A DNA stretch of 64,000 nucleotides. It comes from Mimachlamys varia (Eukaryota; Mollusca; Bivalvia; Pectinida; Pectinidae). The stretch spans positions 9,131,432-9,195,431 of the forward strand of contig OX392540.1 in NCBI GenBank assembly GCA_947623455.1. Reading direction: 5' to 3'. Every line of letters begins with the position of its first letter. The first letter of the stretch is position 1. The translations under genes and the position numbers were made by a program. Below the pieces are notes generated by a model that ran no database searches, was not told where the DNA came from, and saw nothing but the letters and a program-made list of their open reading frames with translations. Positions 12,301 through 27,151 of this stretch are shown here, one piece after another.

Positions 12301-15300
12301 GTTACAGCCATGAGAAATGCAAGCACAAGTTATATGGGTCTTTTAATACTCTTAGAATGGTGTATAATGGTTAATGGGGAGTAAACAGACCTGTAACAGC
12401 CATGAGAAATGCAAGCACAAGTTATATGGGTCTTTTAATACTCTGAGACTGGTGTTTAATGGTAAATGGGGACTAAACAGAACTATCAAAGCCATGAGAA
12501 ATGCAAGCACAAGTTATATAGGTCTTTTAATACTCTTAGAATAATGTATAATGGTTAATGGGGAGTAAACAGACCTGTTACAGCCATGAGAAATGCAAGC
12601 ACAAGTTACATTGGTCTTTTAATACTCTGAGACTGGTGTATAGTGGTAAATGGGGACTAAACGGACCTTTTACAGCCATGAGAAATGCAAGCACAAGTTA
12701 TATTGGAATTTTAATACTCTTAGAATGGTGTATAATGGTTAATGGGGAGTAAACAGACCTGTTACAGCCATAAAAATGCAAGCACAAGTTACATTGGTCT
12801 TTTAATACTCTGAGACTGGTGTATAGTGGTTAATGGGGATTAAACGGACATGTTACAGCCATGAGAAATGCAAGCAAAAGTTATATGGGTCTTTTAATAC
12901 TCTGTGACAGGGGTATAATGGTAAATGGGGACTAAACGGACCTGTTACAGCCATGAGAAATGCAAGCACAAGTTATATGGGTCTTTTAATACTCTGAGAC
13001 TGGTGTATAGTGGTTAATGGGGATTAAACGGACATGTTACAGCCATGAGAAATGCAAGCACAAGTTATATGGGTCTTTTAATACTCTTAGAATGGTGTAT
13101 AATTGTTAATGGGGAGTAAATAGACCTGTTAAAGCCATGAGAAATGCAAGCACCAGTTACAGTGGTCTTTTAATACTCTTAGAATAATGTATAATGGTTA
13201 ATGGGGAGTAAACAGACCTGTTACAGCCATGAGAAATGCAAGCACAAGTAACATTGGTCTTTTAATACTCTGAGACTGGTGTATAATGGTAAATGAGGAC
13301 TAAACGGACCTTTTACATCCATGAGAAATGCAAGCACAAGTTATATTGGAAATTTAATACTCTTAGAATGGTGTATAATGGTTAATGGGGAGTAAACAGA
13401 CCTGTTACAGCCATAAAAATGCAAGCACAAGTTATATGGGTCTTTTAATACTCTGAGACTGGTGTATAATGGTAAATGAGGACCAAACGGACCTGTTAAA
13501 GCCATGAGAAATGCAAGCACAAGTTATATGGGTCTTTTAATACTCTTAGAATGGTGTATAATTGTTAATGGGGAGTAAATAGACATGTTACAGCCATGAG
13601 AAATGCAAGCACAAGTTATATGGGTCTTTTAATACTCTGAGACTGGTGTATAGTGGTTAATGGGGATTAAACAGACCTGTAACAGCCATGAGAAATGCAA
13701 GCACAAGTTATTTTGGTTTTTAAATACTCCTAGACTGGTTTATAATGGATACTTGAGACAAAACAGAACTATCAAAGCCATGAGAAATGCAGGCACAACT
13801 TATATTGGTCTTTTAATACTCTGAGACTGGTGTATAATGGTAAATGGGGACTAAACAGAACTATCAAAGCCATGAGAAATGCAAGCACAAGTTATATAGG
13901 TCTTTTAATACTCTTAGAATAATGTATAATGGTTAATGGGGAGTAAACAGACCTGTTACAGCCATGAGAAATGCAAGCACAAGTTACATTGGTCTTTTAA
14001 TACTCTGAGACTGGTGTATAGTGGTAAATGGGGACTAAACGGACCTTTTACAGCCATGAGAAATGCAAGCACAAGTTATATTGGAATTTTAATACTCTTA
14101 GAATGGTGTATAATGGTTAATGGGGAGTAAACAGACCTGTTACAGCCATAAAAATGCAAGCACAAGTTACATTGGTCTTTTAATACTCTGAGACTGGTGT
14201 ATAGTGGTTAATGGGGATTAAACGGACATGTTACAGCCATGAGAAATGCAAGCAAAAGTTATATGGGTCTTTTAATACTCTGTGACAGGGGTATAATGGT
14301 AAATGGGGACTAAACGGACCTGTTACAGCCATGAGAAATGCAAGCACAAGTTATATGGGTCTTTTAATACTCTGAGACTGGTGTATAGTGGTTAATGGGG
14401 ATTAAACGGACATGTTACAGCCATGAGAAATGCAAGCACAAGTTATATGGGTCTTTTAATACTCTTAGAATGGTGTATAATTGTTAATGGGGAGTAAATA
14501 GACCTGTTTAAGCCATGAGAAATGCAAGCACCAGTTACAGTGGTCTTTTAATACTCTTAGAATAATGTATAATGGTTAATGGGGAGTAAACAGACCTGTT
14601 ACAGCCATGAGAAATGCAAGCACAAGTAACATTGGTCTTTTAATACTCTGAGACTGGTGTATAATGGTAAATGAGGACTAAACGGACCTTTTACATCCAT
14701 GAGAAATGCAAGCACAAGTTATATTGGAAATTTAATACTCTTAGAATGGTGTATAATGGTTAATGGGGAGTAAACAGACCTGTTACAGCCATAAAAATGC
14801 AAGCACAAGTTATATGGGTCTTTTAATACTCTGAGACTGGTGTATAATGGTAAATGAGGACCAAACGGACCTGTTAAAGCCATGAGAAATGCAAGCACAA
14901 GTTATATGGGTCTTTTAATACTCTTAGAATGGTGTATAATTGTTAATGGGGAGTAAATAGACATGTTACAGCCATGAGAAATGCAAGCACAAGTTATATG
15001 GGTCTTTTAATACTCTGAGACTGGTGTATAGTGGTTAATGGGGATTAAACAGACCTGTAACAGCCATGAGAAATGCAAGCACAAGTTATTTTGGTTTTTA
15101 AATACTCCTAGACTGGTTTATAATGGATACTTGAGACAAAACAGAACTATCAAAGCCATGAGAAATGCAGGCACAACTTATATTGGTCTTTTAATACTCT
15201 GAGACTGGTGTATAATGGTAAATGGGGACTAAACAGAACTATCAAAGCCATGAGAAATGCAAGCACAAGTTATATGGGTCTTTTAATACTCTGAGACTGG

Positions 15301-16258
15301 TGTCTAATGGTAAATGGGGACTAAACAGAACTATCAAAGCCATGAGAAATGCAAGCACAAGTTATATGGGTCTTTTAATACTTTGAGACTGGTGTTTAAT
15401 GGTAAATGGGGACTAAACAGACCTTTTGCAGCCATGAGAAATGCAAGCACAAGTTATATAGGTCTTATAATACTCTAAGACTGGTGTATAATGGTAAATG
15501 GGGACTAAACAGACCTTTTGCAGCCATGAGAAATGCAAGCACAAGTTATATAGGTCTTTTAATACTCTGAGATTGGTGTATAATGGTAAATGGGGATTAA
15601 ACAGACCTGTAACAGCCATGAGAAATGCAAGCACAAGTTATATGGGTCTTTTAATACTTTGAGACTGGTGTTTAATGGTAAATGGGGACTAAACAGAACT
15701 ATCAAAGCCATGAGAAATGCAAGCACAAGTTATATAGGTCTTTTAATACTCTTAGAATAATGTATAATGGTTAATGGGGAGTAAACAGACCTGTTACAGC
15801 CATGAGAAATGCAAGCACAAGTTACATTGGTCTTTTAATACTCTGAGACTGGTGTATAATGGTAAATGGGGATTAAACGGACATGTTACAGCCATGAGAA
15901 ATGCAAGCACAAGTTATATAGGTCTTTTAAATGCTCTGAGATTGGTGTATAATGGTAAATGGGGATTAAACAGACATGTTACAGCCATGAGAAATGCAAG
16001 CACAACTTATATAGGTCTTTTAATACTCTGAGACTGGTGTATAATAGTTAATGGTGACTAAACGGACCTGTTACAGCCATGAGAAATGCAAGCACAAGTT
16101 ATATGGGTCTTTTAATACTCTGAGACTGGTGTATAGTGGTTAATGGGGATTAAACGGACATGTTACAGCCATGAGAAATGCAAGCACAAGTTATATGGGT
16201 CTTTTAATACTCTTAGAATGGTGTATAATTGTTAATGGGGAGTAAATAGACCTGTTTA
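9364..16258. repeat. 6,895-bp higher-order block, copy 1
   Basis: This block of about 75 monomers is followed directly by a near-identical copy at 16259-23153. Every variant I compared maps with the same +6,895 offset: landmark monomers 11961, 13707 and 15085 map to 18856, 20602 and 21980. The rare 'cagcgatgag' near 10653 also maps, as do the 'caccagttacagtgg' units. Before 9364 the offset match fails. Internally it holds a 15-unit sub-duplication (12558 versus 13936, 1,378 bp). Confidence 0.85.
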
Positions 16259-19200
16259 AGCCATGAGAAATGCAAGCACAAGTTATATGGGTCTTTTAAT
16301 ACTCTGAGACTGGTGTATAATGGTAAATGGGGACTAAACAGACCTTTTACAGCCATGAGAAATGCAAGCACAAGTTATATAGGTCTTTTAATACTCTGAG
16401 ATTGGTGTATAATGGTAAATGGGGATTAAACAGACCTGTAACAGCCATGAGAAATGCAAGCACAAGTTATATGGGTCTTTTAATACTCTAAGACTGGTGT
16501 ATAATGGTAAATGGGGACTAAACAGACCTTTTGCAGCCATGAGAAATGCAAGCACAAGTTATATAGGTCTTTTAATACTCTGAGATTGGTGTATAATGGT
16601 AAATGGGGATTAAACAGACCTGTAACAGCCATGAGAAATGCAAGCACAAGTTATATGGGTCTTTTAATACTCTGAGACTGGTGTTTAATGGTAAATGGGG
16701 ACTAAACAGAACTATCAAAGCCATGAGAAATGCAAGCACAAGTTATATAGGTCTTTTAATACTCTTAGAATAATGTATAATGGTTAATGGGGAGTAAACA
16801 GACCTGTTACAGCCATGAGAAATGCAAGCACAAGTTACATTGGTCTTTTAATACTCTGAGACTGGTGTATAGTGGTAAATGGGGACTAAACGGACCTTTT
16901 ACAGCCATGAGAAATGCAAGCACAAGTTATATGGGTCTTTTAATACTCTTAGAATGGTGTATAATTGTTAATGGGGAGTAAATAGACCTGTTACAGCCAT
17001 GAGAAATGCAAGCACCAGTTACATTGGTCTTTTAATACTCTGAGACTGGTGTATAGTGGTAAATGGGGACTAAACGGACCTTTTACAGCCATGAGAAATG
17101 CAAGCACAAGTTATATGGGTCTTTTAATACTCTGAGACTGGTGTATAATGGTAAATGGGGACTAAACAGACCTTTTGCAGCCATGAGAAATGCAAGCACA
17201 AGTTATATAGGTCTTTTAATACTCTGAGATTGGTGTATAATGGTAAATGGGGATTAAACAGACCTGTAACAGCCATGAGAAATGCAAGCACAAGTTATAT
17301 GGGTCTTTTAATACTCTGAGACTGGTGTTTAATGGTAAATGGGGACTAAACAGAACTATCAAAGCCATGAGAAATGCAAGCACAAGTTATATAGGTCTTT
17401 TAATACTCTTAGAATAATGTATAATGGTTAATGGGGAGTAAACAGACCTGTTACAGCCATGAGAAATGCAAGCACAAGTTACATTGGTCTTTTAATACTC
17501 TGAGACTGGTGTATAGTGGTAAATGGGGACTAAACGGACCTTTTACAGCGATGAGAAATGCAAGCACAAGTTATATGGGTCTTTTAATACTCTTAGAATG
17601 GTGTATAATTGTTAATGGGGAGTAAATAGACCTGTTACAGCCATGAGAAATGCAAGCACAAGTTACATTGGTCTTTTAATACTCTGAGACTGGTGTATAG
17701 TGGTAAATGGGGACTAAACGGACCTTTTACAGCCATGAGAAATGCAAGCACAAGTTATATTGGAATTTTAATACTCTTAGAATGGTGTATAATGGTTAAT
17801 GGGGAGTAAACAGACCTGTTACAGCCATAAAAATGCAAGCACAAGTTACATTGGTCTTTTAATACTCTGAGACTGGTGTATAGTGGTTAATGGGGATTAA
17901 ACGGACATGTTACAGCCATGAGAAATGCAAGCACAAGTTATATGGGTCTTTTAATACTCTGTGACAGGGGTATAATGGTAAATGGGGACTAAACGGACCT
18001 GTTACAGCCATGAGAAATGCAAGCACAAGTTATATGGGTCTTTTAATACTCTGAGACTGGTGTATAGTGGTTAATGGGGATTAAACGGACATGTTACAGC
18101 CATGAGAAATGCAAGCACAAGTTATATGGGTCTTTTAATACTCTTAGAATGGTGTATAATTGTTAATGGGGAGTAAATAGACCTGTTAAAGCCATGAGAA
18201 ATGCAAGCACCAGTTACATTGGTCTTTTAATACTCTTAGAATAATGTATAATGGTTAATGGGGAGTAAACAGACCTGTTACAGCCATGAGAAATGCAAGC
18301 ACAAGTAACATTGGTCTTTTAATACTCTGAGACTGGTGTATAATGGTAAATGAGGACTAAACGGACCTTTTACATCCATGAGAAATGCAAGCACAAGTTA
18401 TATTGGAAATTTAATACTCTTAGAATGGTGTATAATGGTTAATGGGGAGTAAACAGACCTGTTACAGCCATAAAAATGCAAGCACAAGTTATATGGGTCT
18501 TTTAATACTCTGAGACTGGTGTATAATGGTAAATGAGGACCAAACGGACCTGTTAAAGCCATGAGAAATGCAAGCACAAGTTATATGGGTCTTTTAATAC
18601 TCTGAGACTGGTGTATAGTGGTTAATGGGGATTAAACGGACATGTTACAGCCATGAGAAATGCAAGCACAAGTTATATGGGTCTTTTAATACTCTTAGAA
18701 TGGTGTATAATTGTTAATGGGGAGTAAATAGACATGTTACAGCCATGAGAAATGCAAGCACAAGTTATATGGGTCTTTTAATACTCTGAGACTGGTGTAT
18801 AGTGGTTAATGGGGATTAAACAGACCTGTAACAGCCATGAGAAATGCAAGCACAAGTTATTTTGGTTTTTAAATACTCCTAGACTGGTTTATAATGGATA
18901 CTTGAGACAAAACAGAACTATCAAAGCCATGAGAAATGCAGGCACAACTTATATTGGTCTTTTAATACTCTGAGACTGGTGTATAATGGTAAATGGGGAC
19001 TAAACAGAACTATCAAAGCCATGAGAAATGCAAGCACAAGTTATATGGGTCTTTTAATACTCTGAGACTGGTGTCTAATGGTAAATGGGGACTAAACAGA
19101 ACTATCAAAGCCATGAGAAATGCAAGCACAAGTTATATGGGTCTTTTAATACTCTGAGACTGGTGTATAGTGGTTAATGGGGATTAAACGGACATGTTAC

Positions 19201-22200
19201 AGCCATGAGAAATGCAAGCACAAGTTATATGGGTCTTTTAATACTCTTAGAATGGTGTATAATGGTTAATGGGGAGTAAACAGACCTGTAACAGCCATGA
19301 GAAATGCAAGCACAAGTTATATGGGTCTTTTAATACTCTGAGACTGGTGTTTAATGGTAAATGGGGACTAAACAGAACTATCAAAGCCATGAGAAATGCA
19401 AGCACAAGTTATATAGGTCTTTTAATACTCTTAGAATAATGTATAATGGTTAATGGGGAGTAAACAGACCTGTTACAGCCATGAGAAATGCAAGCACAAG
19501 TTACATTGGTCTTTTAATACTCTGAGACTGGTGTATAGTGGTAAATGGGGACTAAACGGACCTTTTACAGCCATGAGAAATGCAAGCACAAGTTATATTG
19601 GAATTTTAATACTCTTAGAATGGTGTATAATGGTTAATGGGGAGTAAACAGACCTGTTACAGCCATAAAAATGCAAGCACAAGTTACATTGGTCTTTTAA
19701 TACTCTGAGACTGGTGTATAGTGGTTAATGGGGATTAAACGGACATGTTACAGCCATGAGAAATGCAAGCAAAAGTTATATGGGTCTTTTAATACTCTGT
19801 GACAGGGGTATAATGGTAAATGGGGACTAAACGGACCTGTTACAGCCATGAGAAATGCAAGCACAAGTTATATGGGTCTTTTAATACTCTGAGACTGGTG
19901 TATAGTGGTTAATGGGGATTAAACGGACATGTTACAGCCATGAGAAATGCAAGCACAAGTTATATGGGTCTTTTAATACTCTTAGAATGGTGTATAATTG
20001 TTAATGGGGAGTAAATAGACCTGTTAAAGCCATGAGAAATGCAAGCACCAGTTACAGTGGTCTTTTAATACTCTTAGAATAATGTATAATGGTTAATGGG
20101 GAGTAAACAGACCTGTTACAGCCATGAGAAATGCAAGCACAAGTAACATTGGTCTTTTAATACTCTGAGACTGGTGTATAATGGTAAATGAGGACTAAAC
20201 GGACCTTTTACATCCATGAGAAATGCAAGCACAAGTTATATTGGAAATTTAATACTCTTAGAATGGTGTATAATGGTTAATGGGGAGTAAACAGACCTGT
20301 TACAGCCATAAAAATGCAAGCACAAGTTATATGGGTCTTTTAATACTCTGAGACTGGTGTATAATGGTAAATGAGGACCAAACGGACCTGTTAAAGCCAT
20401 GAGAAATGCAAGCACAAGTTATATGGGTCTTTTAATACTCTTAGAATGGTGTATAATTGTTAATGGGGAGTAAATAGACATGTTACAGCCATGAGAAATG
20501 CAAGCACAAGTTATATGGGTCTTTTAATACTCTGAGACTGGTGTATAGTGGTTAATGGGGATTAAACAGACCTGTAACAGCCATGAGAAATGCAAGCACA
20601 AGTTATTTTGGTTTTTAAATACTCCTAGACTGGTTTATAATGGATACTTGAGACAAAACAGAACTATCAAAGCCATGAGAAATGCAGGCACAACTTATAT
20701 TGGTCTTTTAATACTCTGAGACTGGTGTATAATGGTAAATGGGGACTAAACAGAACTATCAAAGCCATGAGAAATGCAAGCACAAGTTATATAGGTCTTT
20801 TAATACTCTTAGAATAATGTATAATGGTTAATGGGGAGTAAACAGACCTGTTACAGCCATGAGAAATGCAAGCACAAGTTACATTGGTCTTTTAATACTC
20901 TGAGACTGGTGTATAGTGGTAAATGGGGACTAAACGGACCTTTTACAGCCATGAGAAATGCAAGCACAAGTTATATTGGAATTTTAATACTCTTAGAATG
21001 GTGTATAATGGTTAATGGGGAGTAAACAGACCTGTTACAGCCATAAAAATGCAAGCACAAGTTACATTGGTCTTTTAATACTCTGAGACTGGTGTATAGT
21101 GGTTAATGGGGATTAAACGGACATGTTACAGCCATGAGAAATGCAAGCAAAAGTTATATGGGTCTTTTAATACTCTGTGACAGGGGTATAATGGTAAATG
21201 GGGACTAAACGGACCTGTTACAGCCATGAGAAATGCAAGCACAAGTTATATGGGTCTTTTAATACTCTGAGACTGGTGTATAGTGGTTAATGGGGATTAA
21301 ACGGACATGTTACAGCCATGAGAAATGCAAGCACAAGTTATATGGGTCTTTTAATACTCTTAGAATGGTGTATAATTGTTAATGGGGAGTAAATAGACCT
21401 GTTTAAGCCATGAGAAATGCAAGCACCAGTTACAGTGGTCTTTTAATACTCTTAGAATAATGTATAATGGTTAATGGGGAGTAAACAGACCTGTTACAGC
21501 CATGAGAAATGCAAGCACAAGTAACATTGGTCTTTTAATACTCTGAGACTGGTGTATAATGGTAAATGAGGACTAAACGGACCTTTTACATCCATGAGAA
21601 ATGCAAGCACAAGTTATATTGGAAATTTAATACTCTTAGAATGGTGTATAATGGTTAATGGGGAGTAAACAGACCTGTTACAGCCATAAAAATGCAAGCA
21701 CAAGTTATATGGGTCTTTTAATACTCTGAGACTGGTGTATAATGGTAAATGAGGACCAAACGGACCTGTTAAAGCCATGAGAAATGCAAGCACAAGTTAT
21801 ATGGGTCTTTTAATACTCTTAGAATGGTGTATAATTGTTAATGGGGAGTAAATAGACATGTTACAGCCATGAGAAATGCAAGCACAAGTTATATGGGTCT
21901 TTTAATACTCTGAGACTGGTGTATAGTGGTTAATGGGGATTAAACAGACCTGTAACAGCCATGAGAAATGCAAGCACAAGTTATTTTGGTTTTTAAATAC
22001 TCCTAGACTGGTTTATAATGGATACTTGAGACAAAACAGAACTATCAAAGCCATGAGAAATGCAGGCACAACTTATATTGGTCTTTTAATACTCTGAGAC
22101 TGGTGTATAATGGTAAATGGGGACTAAACAGAACTATCAAAGCCATGAGAAATGCAAGCACAAGTTATATGGGTCTTTTAATACTCTGAGACTGGTGTCT

Positions 22201-23153
22201 AATGGTAAATGGGGACTAAACAGAACTATCAAAGCCATGAGAAATGCAAGCACAAGTTATATGGGTCTTTTAATACTTTGAGACTGGTGTTTAATGGTAA
22301 ATGGGGACTAAACAGACCTTTTGCAGCCATGAGAAATGCAAGCACAAGTTATATAGGTCTTATAATACTCTAAGACTGGTGTATAATGGTAAATGGGGAC
22401 TAAACAGACCTTTTGCAGCCATGAGAAATGCAAGCACAAGTTATATAGGTCTTTTAATACTCTGAGATTGGTGTATAATGGTAAATGGGGATTAAACAGA
22501 CCTGTAACAGCCATGAGAAATGCAAGCACAAGTTATATGGGTCTTTTAATACTTTGAGACTGGTGTTTAATGGTAAATGGGGACTAAACAGAACTATCAA
22601 AGCCATGAGAAATGCAAGCACAAGTTATATAGGTCTTTTAATACTCTTAGAATAATGTATAATGGTTAATGGGGAGTAAACAGACCTGTTACAGCCATGA
22701 GAAATGCAAGCACAAGTTACATTGGTCTTTTAATACTCTGAGACTGGTGTATAATGGTAAATGGGGATTAAACGGACATGTTACAGCCATGAGAAATGCA
22801 AGCACAAGTTATATAGGTCTTTTAAATGCTCTGAGATTGGTGTATAATGGTAAATGGGGATTAAACAGACATGTTACAGCCATGAGAAATGCAAGCACAA
22901 CTTATATAGGTCTTTTAATACTCTGAGACTGGTGTATAATAGTTAATGGTGACTAAACGGACCTGTTACAGCCATGAGAAATGCAAGCACAAGTTATATG
23001 GGTCTTTTAATACTCTGAGACTGGTGTATAGTGGTTAATGGGGATTAAACGGACATGTTACAGCCATGAGAAATGCAAGCACAAGTTATATGGGTCTTTT
23101 AATACTCTTAGAATGGTGTATAATTGTTAATGGGGAGTAAATAGACCTGTTAA
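16259..23153. repeat. 6,895-bp higher-order block, copy 2
   Basis: This is the direct tandem copy of 9364-16258. At the compared positions differences are extremely few; one is 'cctgtttaag' at 16251 against 'cctgttaaag' at 23146. Such identity across 6.9 kb implies a very recent duplication, ongoing homogenisation, or an assembly duplication. Its last ~3.1 kb is copied again to its right. Confidence 0.85.
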
Positions 23154-25880
23154 AGCCATGAGAAATGCAAGCACCAGTTACAGTGGTCTTTTAATACTCT
23201 TAGAATAATGTATAATGGTTAATGGGGAGTAAACAGACCTGTTACAGCCATGAGAAATGCAAGCACAAGTAACATTGGTCTTTTAATACTCTGAGACTGG
23301 TGTATAATGGTAAATGAGGACTAAACGGACCTTTTACATCCATGAGAAATGCAAGCACAAGTTATATTGGAAATTTAATACTCTTAGAATGGTGTATAAT
23401 GGTTAATGGGGAGTAAACAGACCTGTTACAGCCATAAAAATGCAAGCACAAGTTATATGGGTCTTTTAATACTCTGAGACTGGTGTATAATGGTAAATGA
23501 GGACCAAACGGACCTGTTAAAGCCATGAGAAATGCAAGCACAAGTTATATGGGTCTTTTAATACTCTTAGAATGGTGTATAATTGTTAATGGGGAGTAAA
23601 TAGACATGTTACAGCCATGAGAAATGCAAGCACAAGTTATATGGGTCTTTTAATACTCTGAGACTGGTGTATAGTGGTTAATGGGGATTAAACAGACCTG
23701 TAACAGCCATGAGAAATGCAAGCACAAGTTATTTTGGTTTTTAAATACTCCTAGACTGGTTTATAATGGATACTTGAGACAAAACAGAACTATCAAAGCC
23801 ATGAGAAATGCAGGCACAACTTATATTGGTCTTTTAATACTCTGAGACTGGTGTATAATGGTAAATGGGGACTAAACAGAACTATCAAAGCCATGAGAAA
23901 TGCAAGCACAAGTTATATAGGTCTTTTAATACTCTTAGAATAATGTATAATGGTTAATGGGGAGTAAACAGACCTGTTACAGCCATGAGAAATGCAAGCA
24001 CAAGTTACATTGGTCTTTTAATACTCTGAGACTGGTGTATAGTGGTAAATGGGGACTAAACGGACCTTTTACAGCCATGAGAAATGCAAGCACAAGTTAT
24101 ATTGGAATTTTAATACTCTTAGAATGGTGTATAATGGTTAATGGGGAGTAAACAGACCTGTTACAGCCATAAAAATGCAAGCACAAGTTACATTGGTCTT
24201 TTAATACTCTGAGACTGGTGTATAGTGGTTAATGGGGATTAAACGGACATGTTACAGCCATGAGAAATGCAAGCAAAAGTTATATGGGTCTTTTAATACT
24301 CTGTGACAGGGGTATAATGGTAAATGGGGACTAAACGGACCTGTTACAGCCATGAGAAATGCAAGCACAAGTTATATGGGTCTTTTAATACTCTGAGACT
24401 GGTGTATAGTGGTTAATGGGGATTAAACGGACATGTTACAGCCATGAGAAATGCAAGCACAAGTTATATGGGTCTTTTAATACTCTTAGAATGGTGTATA
24501 ATTGTTAATGGGGAGTAAATAGACCTGTTTAAGCCATGAGAAATGCAAGCACCAGTTACAGTGGTCTTTTAATACTCTTAGAATAATGTATAATGGTTAA
24601 TGGGGAGTAAACAGACCTGTTACAGCCATGAGAAATGCAAGCACAAGTAACATTGGTCTTTTAATACTCTGAGACTGGTGTATAATGGTAAATGAGGACT
24701 AAACGGACCTTTTACATCCATGAGAAATGCAAGCACAAGTTATATTGGAAATTTAATACTCTTAGAATGGTGTATAATGGTTAATGGGGAGTAAACAGAC
24801 CTGTTACAGCCATAAAAATGCAAGCACAAGTTATATGGGTCTTTTAATACTCTGAGACTGGTGTATAATGGTAAATGAGGACCAAACGGACCTGTTAAAG
24901 CCATGAGAAATGCAAGCACAAGTTATATGGGTCTTTTAATACTCTTAGAATGGTGTATAATTGTTAATGGGGAGTAAATAGACATGTTACAGCCATGAGA
25001 AATGCAAGCACAAGTTATATGGGTCTTTTAATACTCTGAGACTGGTGTATAGTGGTTAATGGGGATTAAACAGACCTGTAACAGCCATGAGAAATGCAAG
25101 CACAAGTTATTTTGGTTTTTAAATACTCCTAGACTGGTTTATAATGGATACTTGAGACAAAACAGAACTATCAAAGCCATGAGAAATGCAGGCACAACTT
25201 ATATTGGTCTTTTAATACTCTGAGACTGGTGTATAATGGTAAATGGGGACTAAACAGAACTATCAAAGCCATGAGAAATGCAAGCACAAGTTATATGGGT
25301 CTTTTAATACTCTGAGACTGGTGTCTAATGGTAAATGGGGACTAAACAGAACTATCAAAGCCATGAGAAATGCAAGCACAAGTTATATGGGTCTTTTAAT
25401 ACTTTGAGACTGGTGTTTAATGGTAAATGGGGACTAAACAGACCTTTTGCAGCCATGAGAAATGCAAGCACAAGTTATATAGGTCTTATAATACTCTAAG
25501 ACTGGTGTATAATGGTAAATGGGGACTAAACAGACCTTTTGCAGCCATGAGAAATGCAAGCACAAGTTATATAGGTCTTTTAATACTCTGAGATTGGTGT
25601 ATAATGGTAAATGGGGATTAAACAGACCTGTAACAGCCATGAGAAATGCAAGCACAAGTTATATGGGTCTTTTAATACTTTGAGACTGGTGTTTAATGGT
25701 AAATGGGGACTAAACAGAACTATCAAAGCCATGAGAAATGCAAGCACAAGTTATATAGGTCTTTTAATACTCTTAGAATAATGTATAATGGTTAATGGGG
25801 AGTAAACAGACCTGTTACAGCCATGAGAAATGCAAGCACAAGTTACATTGGTCTTTTAATACTCTGAGACTGGTGTATAG
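23154..25880. repeat. Partial third copy of the right part of the 6.9-kb block
   Basis: Positions 20028-22754 recur here at +3,126 bp (34 units). Landmark monomers 20602 and 21980 map to 23728 and 25106, and the three-unit series at 22308 maps to 25434. The match breaks near 25880, where 'tatagtgg' replaces 'tataatgg' and the following units belong to another series. Confidence 0.8.
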
Positions 25881-27151
25881 TGGTAAATGGGGACTAAACG
25901 GACCATTTACAGCCATGAGAAATGCAAGCACAAGTTATATGGGTCTTTTAATACTCTTAGAATGGTGTATAATTGTTAATGGGGAGTAAATAGACCTGTT
26001 ACAGCCATGAGAAATGCAAGCACAAGTTACATTGGTCTTTTAATACTCTGAGACTGGTGTATAGTGGTAAATGGGGACTAAACGGACCTTTTACAGCCAT
26101 GAGAAATGCAAGCACAAGTTATATTGGAATTTTAATACTCTTAGAATGGTGTATAATGGTTAATGGGGAGTAAACAGACCTGTTACAGCCAGAAAAATGC
26201 AAGCACAAGTTATATGGGTCTTTTAATACTCTGAGACTGGTGTATAGTGGTTAATGGGGATTAAACGGACATGTTACAGCCATGAGAAATGCAAGCACAA
26301 GTTATATGGGTCTTTTAATACTCTTAGAATGGTGTATAATTGTTAATGGGGAGTAAATAGACATGTTAAAGCCATGAGAAATGCAAGCACCAGTTACATT
26401 GGTCTTTTAATACTCTTAGAATAATGTATAATGGTTAATGGGGAGTAAACAGACCTGTAACAGCCATGAGAAATGCAAGCACAAGTTATATGGGTCTTTT
26501 AATACTCTGAGACTGGTGTTTAATGGTAAATGGGGACTAAACAGAACTATCAAAGCCATGAGAAATGCAAGCACAAGTTATATAGGTCTTTTAATACTCT
26601 TAGAATAATGTATAATGGTTAATGGGGAGTAAACAGACCTGTTACAGCCATGAGAAATGCAAGCACAAGTTACATTGGTCTTTTAATACTCTGAGACTGG
26701 TGTATAGTGGTAAATGGGGACTAAACGGACCTTTTACAGCCATGAGAAATGCAAGCACAAGTTATATGGGTCTTTTAATACTCTTAGAATGGTGTATAAT
26801 TGTTAATGGGGAGTAAATAGACCTGTTACAGCCATGAGAAATGCAAGCACCAGTTACATTGGTCTTTTAATACTCTGAGACTGGTGTATAGTGGTAAATG
26901 GGGACTAAACGGACCTTTTACAGCCATGAGAAATGCAAGCACAAGTTATATGGGTCTTTTAATACTCTGAGACTGGTGAATAATGGTAAATGGGGACTAA
27001 ACAGACCTTTTGCAGCCATGAGAAATGCAAGCACAAGTTATATAGGTCTTTTAATACTCTGAGATTGGTGTATAATGGTAAATGGGGATTAAACAGACCT
27101 GTAACAGCCATGAGAAATGCAAGCACAAGTTATATGGGTCTTTTAATACTC
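25881..27151. repeat. Satellite linker zone between block families
   Basis: Standard 92-bp units, with the recurrent three-unit series ('ttacattgg', 'ttatatggg' with 'cttagaatgg') at 25795 and 26622, nine units apart. One unit near 26188 carries 'ccagaaaaatgc', a private variant of the 91-bp form. No larger duplication is resolved by eye. Confidence 0.7.

Noticed and set aside
15413..25655. Minus-strand 73-codon frames at 15413, 22308 and 25434
   Set aside because: They are three copies of the same satellite segment, produced by the 6,895- and 3,126-bp duplications, and internally repetitive in the satellite period. They are not genes.
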